Part shown: positions 61,558-64,000 of the stretch, in pieces
Position numbering within the stretch: the first letter of the stretch is position 1
How the letters are laid out: each line of letters begins with the position of its first letter
Assembly (NCBI RefSeq): GCF_010729895.1
Contig: NZ_AP022612.1
Coordinates: 1,302,001-1,366,000 of the forward strand
DNA: 64,000 bases
Source of the DNA: Mycolicibacterium confluentis
Lineage (GTDB): Bacteria > Actinomycetota > Actinomycetes > Mycobacteriales > Mycobacteriaceae
Direction: 5' to 3'
Position numbers and translations under genes: made by a program
Notes under the pieces: model-generated
Databases searched by the model: none
Told to the model about the DNA's origin: nothing
What the model saw: the letters and a program-made list of their open reading frames with translations, nothing else

Positions 61558-61974
61558 ATGCCTGGGGAGCACTACGTCACACCGGTTCCGGTGCGCTGGT
61601 CGGACATCGACATGTATCAGCACATCAACCACGCCACGATGGTGACCATCCTCGAAGAGGCACGAGTCCCGTTCCTGTCGGAGGCCTTCGGGCCGACGAT
61701 CACCACCACCGGGTTGTTGATCGCTGAGGTGAAGGTGTCCTACAAGGGCCAGCTGCGTCTGGTGGACACGCCCCTGCAGGTCACCATCTGGGTGAAGAGG
61801 CTGCGCGCCGTGGACTTCACGCTGGGCTACGAGGTGCGGTCGGTCAGCGCCGAGCCGGACTCGCGGCCCGCGGTGATCGCCGAGACGCAGTTGGCGGCGT
61901 TCGACATCGAGGAGCAGAAGCTGGTGCGGCTGTCGCCGGACCATCGCGCATACCTGGAGCGGTGGTTGCGGTGA
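61558..61974 (+). CDS. 4-hydroxybenzoyl-CoA thioesterase-like hot-dog protein
   Basis: 138 residues of the 4HBT fold: RWSDIDMYQHINHATMVTILEEAR carries the conserved Asp and the HINHA motif. Such proteins cleave acyl-CoAs. It begins 17 bases after gdh and overlaps the next gene by four bases (GTGA), so it belongs to the gdh operon. Counterpart of Rv2475c; the acyl-CoA substrate is unknown. Confidence 0.85.
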   Translation: MPGEHYVTPVPVRWSDIDMYQHINHATMVTILEEARVPFLSEAFGPTITTTGLLIAEVKVSYKGQLRLVDTPLQVTIWVKRLRAVDFTLGYEVRSVSAEPDSRPAVIAETQLAAFDIEEQKLVRLSPDHRAYLERWLR

Positions 61975-62666
61975 TATCCCCCCACCGGGGAAACGGCCGA
62001 AGCGACAGCGGGGAGTCCGAATTCGGTCTCTGGCCGGCGGGTCCGGCCGATCGCGCCGATTTGGCGACGTTCACCGACCGGGCGCTGCGCTTGGACGAGG
62101 CCGCGGTGGTGCGGCTGCGTGCTCGTGGAGCGGACCGCGTGGTCGCTTGGGTGGCAACGGGTTTCGATGTGCTGGCCAGTAGGGTGGTGCACGGTCGGGT
62201 GAATCCGGCTGACCTGTCGGCCGGTGCGGACGCGCTGGCTCGTGGGCTTGTCGCCGCCACCGAACGCGTCGAGCCGGGGTTCCCGATGGACTCGGCGTGG
62301 CGCGGGGTGCTGCCGCCGGACAAAGGTTTTGTGCACATCGACGACGTTCCCGCGCGCGTGATGCTCGATCTCGCCGCGCGGGGCGCCGAACTCGCGCGTG
62401 AACACGGCAGTGCGCACGGCCCGCCGGCCTCCCTGCTCGATCAGGAGGTGCTTGTCGTCAGTGCACCGGGTGGTGATCTGAGTGTGGGTGTCCCGATGCG
62501 CTGCGTCTTCGCGCTGACGGCGATGGGTTTCCTGCCGCAGCGCGCCGAGGCCGTGCCTGCCGACGAGATCGTGCGCGTGCGGATCCTGCCCGCGTGGCTT
62601 CGCATCGACGCCCGGTTCGGGTCGGTGTACCGGCGACGGGGCGATCCTGCGGTGGTGCTGCGCTAG
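61971..62666 (+). CDS. Conserved mycobacterial hypothetical protein
   Basis: 231 residues starting at GTG 61971, overlapping the thioesterase stop; another GTG at 61962 is in frame. The protein is soluble and Ala/Val/Arg-rich, with a helical first half and VHGRVNPADL, RVEPGFPMDSAWRGVLPP and IDARFGSVYRRRG as striking stretches. No known domain is recognised. Its position after the thioesterase matches Rv2474c. Function unknown. Confidence 0.75.
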   Translation: MISPHRGNGRSDSGESEFGLWPAGPADRADLATFTDRALRLDEAAVVRLRARGADRVVAWVATGFDVLASRVVHGRVNPADLSAGADALARGLVAATERVEPGFPMDSAWRGVLPPDKGFVHIDDVPARVMLDLAARGAELAREHGSAHGPPASLLDQEVLVVSAPGGDLSVGVPMRCVFALTAMGFLPQRAEAVPADEIVRVRILPAWLRIDARFGSVYRRRGDPAVVLR

Positions 62667-62771
62667 ACACCTGCGCCGCGGCGCCTTGACGAGCGCGACA
62701 CTTAAACCGCCGCGAAGACACGCCGTGCGGGCTCGCAATGGTTGAAGTCTCGGCGCCAGCGGCGGGTCAGG

Positions 62772-63176
62772 TCAGAAGGGGGCGTTCACCATCGACTGCG
62801 CGGCCATCTCGAGGTAGTCGAGCAGCGCGCGCCGGTGCGCGTCGTCGAGAGTCTGTGTGTCGATCTCGGCGACCGCGGTGTGCATGCAGCGCAGCCACGC
62901 GTCGCGCTCGAGGAATCCGATGCGGAATGGGTTGTGGCGCATGCGCAGTCGCGGGTGTCCACGCAGTTCGGAATAGGTCCTCGGGCCGCCCCAGTACTGC
63001 TCGAGGAACATGCGCAGGCGCTCCTCGGCCCCGTCGAGGTCATCCTCGGGGTACAGCGGCCGCAGGATCTCGTCGTCGCGCACCAACTCGTAGAACCGCG
63101 AGACGATCTTGGCGAACGTTTCGTGGCCCCCGACGGCGTCGTAGAAGGTCTGCTGTGGCTGTTCCATCTCCACCAT
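62772..63176 (-). CDS. glbO: Truncated haemoglobin, group II
   Basis: 134 residues: [63 protein letters not shown] and [13 protein letters not shown]. The WGGPxxYSxxRGHPxLRMRH block, with the proximal His, identifies trHbO, which binds oxygen and associates with the membrane. The first ATG (63176) is used, though an ATG three codons in is possible; neither has a good ribosome site. It lies 6 bases after the stop of the DUF4190/sensor gene and is probably cotranscribed. Confidence 0.93.
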   Translation of the reverse strand: MVEMEQPQQTFYDAVGGHETFAKIVSRFYELVRDDEILRPLYPEDDLDGAEERLRMFLEQYWGGPRTYSELRGHPRLRMRHNPFRIGFLERDAWLRCMHTAVAEIDTQTLDDAHRRALLDYLEMAAQSMVNAPF

Positions 63177-63182
63177 TGTGTC

Positions 63183-64000
63183 TCAGGACGGAATCCGCGC
63201 CAGGATCCGGTCGGTGATCACGTCGGGTTCGGTGGTCGCGGTCGGCGAGACGACGGCGATGTCGACCACGACGCTGCCCTTGACTGCCAGAACCCGGTAC
63301 TGCGGCACACCGGGACCGGCGGTGATGGTGCTCCGCACCGCGACGCGTTCGGGCCCGCCGGTCGGAGTGCCGATGTCCCAGGTGATGGTGCCGCTCGGCG
63401 ACGTCAGCGTGAATGACCTGCCCGCGCACTGCTGCCACTGGGTGCGGCTGTCGGCCACGAACTTCCTGGCCGCGGCGGCGTCGTCGAAGCCGACCGCGAC
63501 CTGATCAACGATGGTGACGACGCTGTTGTCGCTGAAGCTGGCCCGCTTGTAGTCGCGACCACCCTTGCCCTCGTACACAGTGTCGATGCCCGCGGCGACC
63601 GCACTGAGGCATTCCTCGGGTTCGGCGGTGACGTCCTTGTCGGAACCGGAACCCGAACCTGACCCGCTCGACGACGACGGGGACAGGCCGGGGGTCTTCA
63701 TGATGGTTCTGACCTCGTCGAGGCTCAGCAGCACGTTGGAGATGTCGACGCGGGACTGCTTCGGTGCGGTGGTTCCGGGCGGCGCTGCGGGGGCAGGCAT
63801 CGTCAGCGAGGGTTCATCGCCGGCGACCGTCGTCGTGCCGTCGCCCGACCGGTCCGCGACCGTCAGGGTCGCCACGAGCGCGAGCACCGCGAAGACGATG
63901 ACCGCATACGACAGCGTCATCCCGATCAGCGCGCGCTCGCGGCCGCGTTCATGGCTCTGCTTGATCTGCCCCAGCGCCAGGTGTCCCAACAGCGCCCCGA
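63183..64000 (-). CDS. DUF4190 membrane protein with extracytoplasmic sensor domain (partial)
   Basis: The frame is open through the window edge, so the N-terminus is missing. It begins in the DUF4190-like GHLALGQIKQSHERGRERAL region, continues with one membrane helix (TLSYAVIVFAVLALVATLTV), a Ser/Gly low-complexity spacer (SSSSGSGSGSGSD) and a C-terminal domain with CLSAVAAGIDTVYEG, QWQQCAGRSF and VVVDIAVVS, resembling the PknH-type extracellular sensor domain with paired Cys. Function unknown. It probably shares a transcript with glbO downstream. Confidence 0.75.
   Translation of the reverse strand, partial: GALLGHLALGQIKQSHERGRERALIGMTLSYAVIVFAVLALVATLTVADRSGDGTTTVAGDEPSLTMPAPAAPPGTTAPKQSRVDISNVLLSLDEVRTIMKTPGLSPSSSSGSGSGSGSDKDVTAEPEECLSAVAAGIDTVYEGKGGRDYKRASFSDNSVVTIVDQVAVGFDDAAAARKFVADSRTQWQQCAGRSFTLTSPSGTITWDIGTPTGGPERVAVRSTITAGPGVPQYRVLAVKGSVVVDIAVVSPTATTEPDVITDRILARIPS

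Overview
The window is about 68% G+C chromosomal DNA from a mycobacterium, most likely a fast grower (Mycolicibacterium type). The evidence is a single-polypeptide type I fatty acid synthase with separate AcpS, mycolate reductase CmrA, LdtB-type L,D-transpeptidase, ssbB, NAD-dependent 180-kDa glutamate dehydrogenase, truncated haemoglobin O and WS/DGAT acyltransferase. Gene order runs in parallel with the M. tuberculosis Rv2525c to Rv2470 interval, as recalled from general knowledge and not searched, with accessory genes inserted and some M. tuberculosis genes absent.

Region by region. (1) 1-10.3 kb: the end of an upstream gene, a long fas leader with stacked inverted repeats, then fas-acpS. 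(2) 10.5-19.2 kb: M20 peptidase, bcp, a DUF3618 protein, a repeat-bearing gene-free stretch with tRNA-Lys, the L,D-transpeptidase, a secreted clan GH-A glycosidase with a recently expanded 16-residue repeat, a CsbD-like and coiled-coil protein pair, tRNA-His and orn. (3) 19.3-26.5 kb: a HerA-like ATPase, cmrA, a divergent MFS gene, an MmpS-like protein, an S9 peptidase and two tiny membrane proteins behind a SigF-type promoter. (4) 26.5-37.5 kb: a TetR regulator with an extended operator and a tightly coupled leucine-catabolism operon (accD1, accA1, fadE19, maoC, citE), then bkdABC and an enoyl-CoA hydratase. Together these take branched-chain keto acids through isovaleryl-CoA and 3-methylcrotonyl-CoA to HMG-CoA cleavage. 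(5) 37.6-43.2 kb: an accessory block ending at tRNA-Arg, holding a Ddn-like protein, a TspO-like protein, a DHA2 exporter, a Fic AMP-transferase behind four operator half-sites, and an alpha/beta hydrolase with its MarR regulator. (6) 43.4-50.4 kb: lipQ and an overlapping acyltransferase operon (WS/DGAT, HAD-PlsC fusion, PlsB2). (7) 50.5-64 kb: CopD/CtaG membrane protein, allophanate hydrolase, ssbB, ettA, gdh, a hot-dog thioesterase, a conserved hypothetical, glbO and a DUF4190/sensor-domain protein cut by the window edge.

Most of the window is conserved core. The most distinctive non-coding signals are the Fic operator array, the SigF promoter before the miniature membrane proteins, nested operators before the TetR/accD1 pair and the S9 peptidase, a dispersed intergenic repeat with GTAC flanks, and several genes whose -10 box lies 6-8 nt from the start codon, which suggests leaderless transcripts. 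All family assignments come from reading sequence motifs and recalled orthologues; no search was run.
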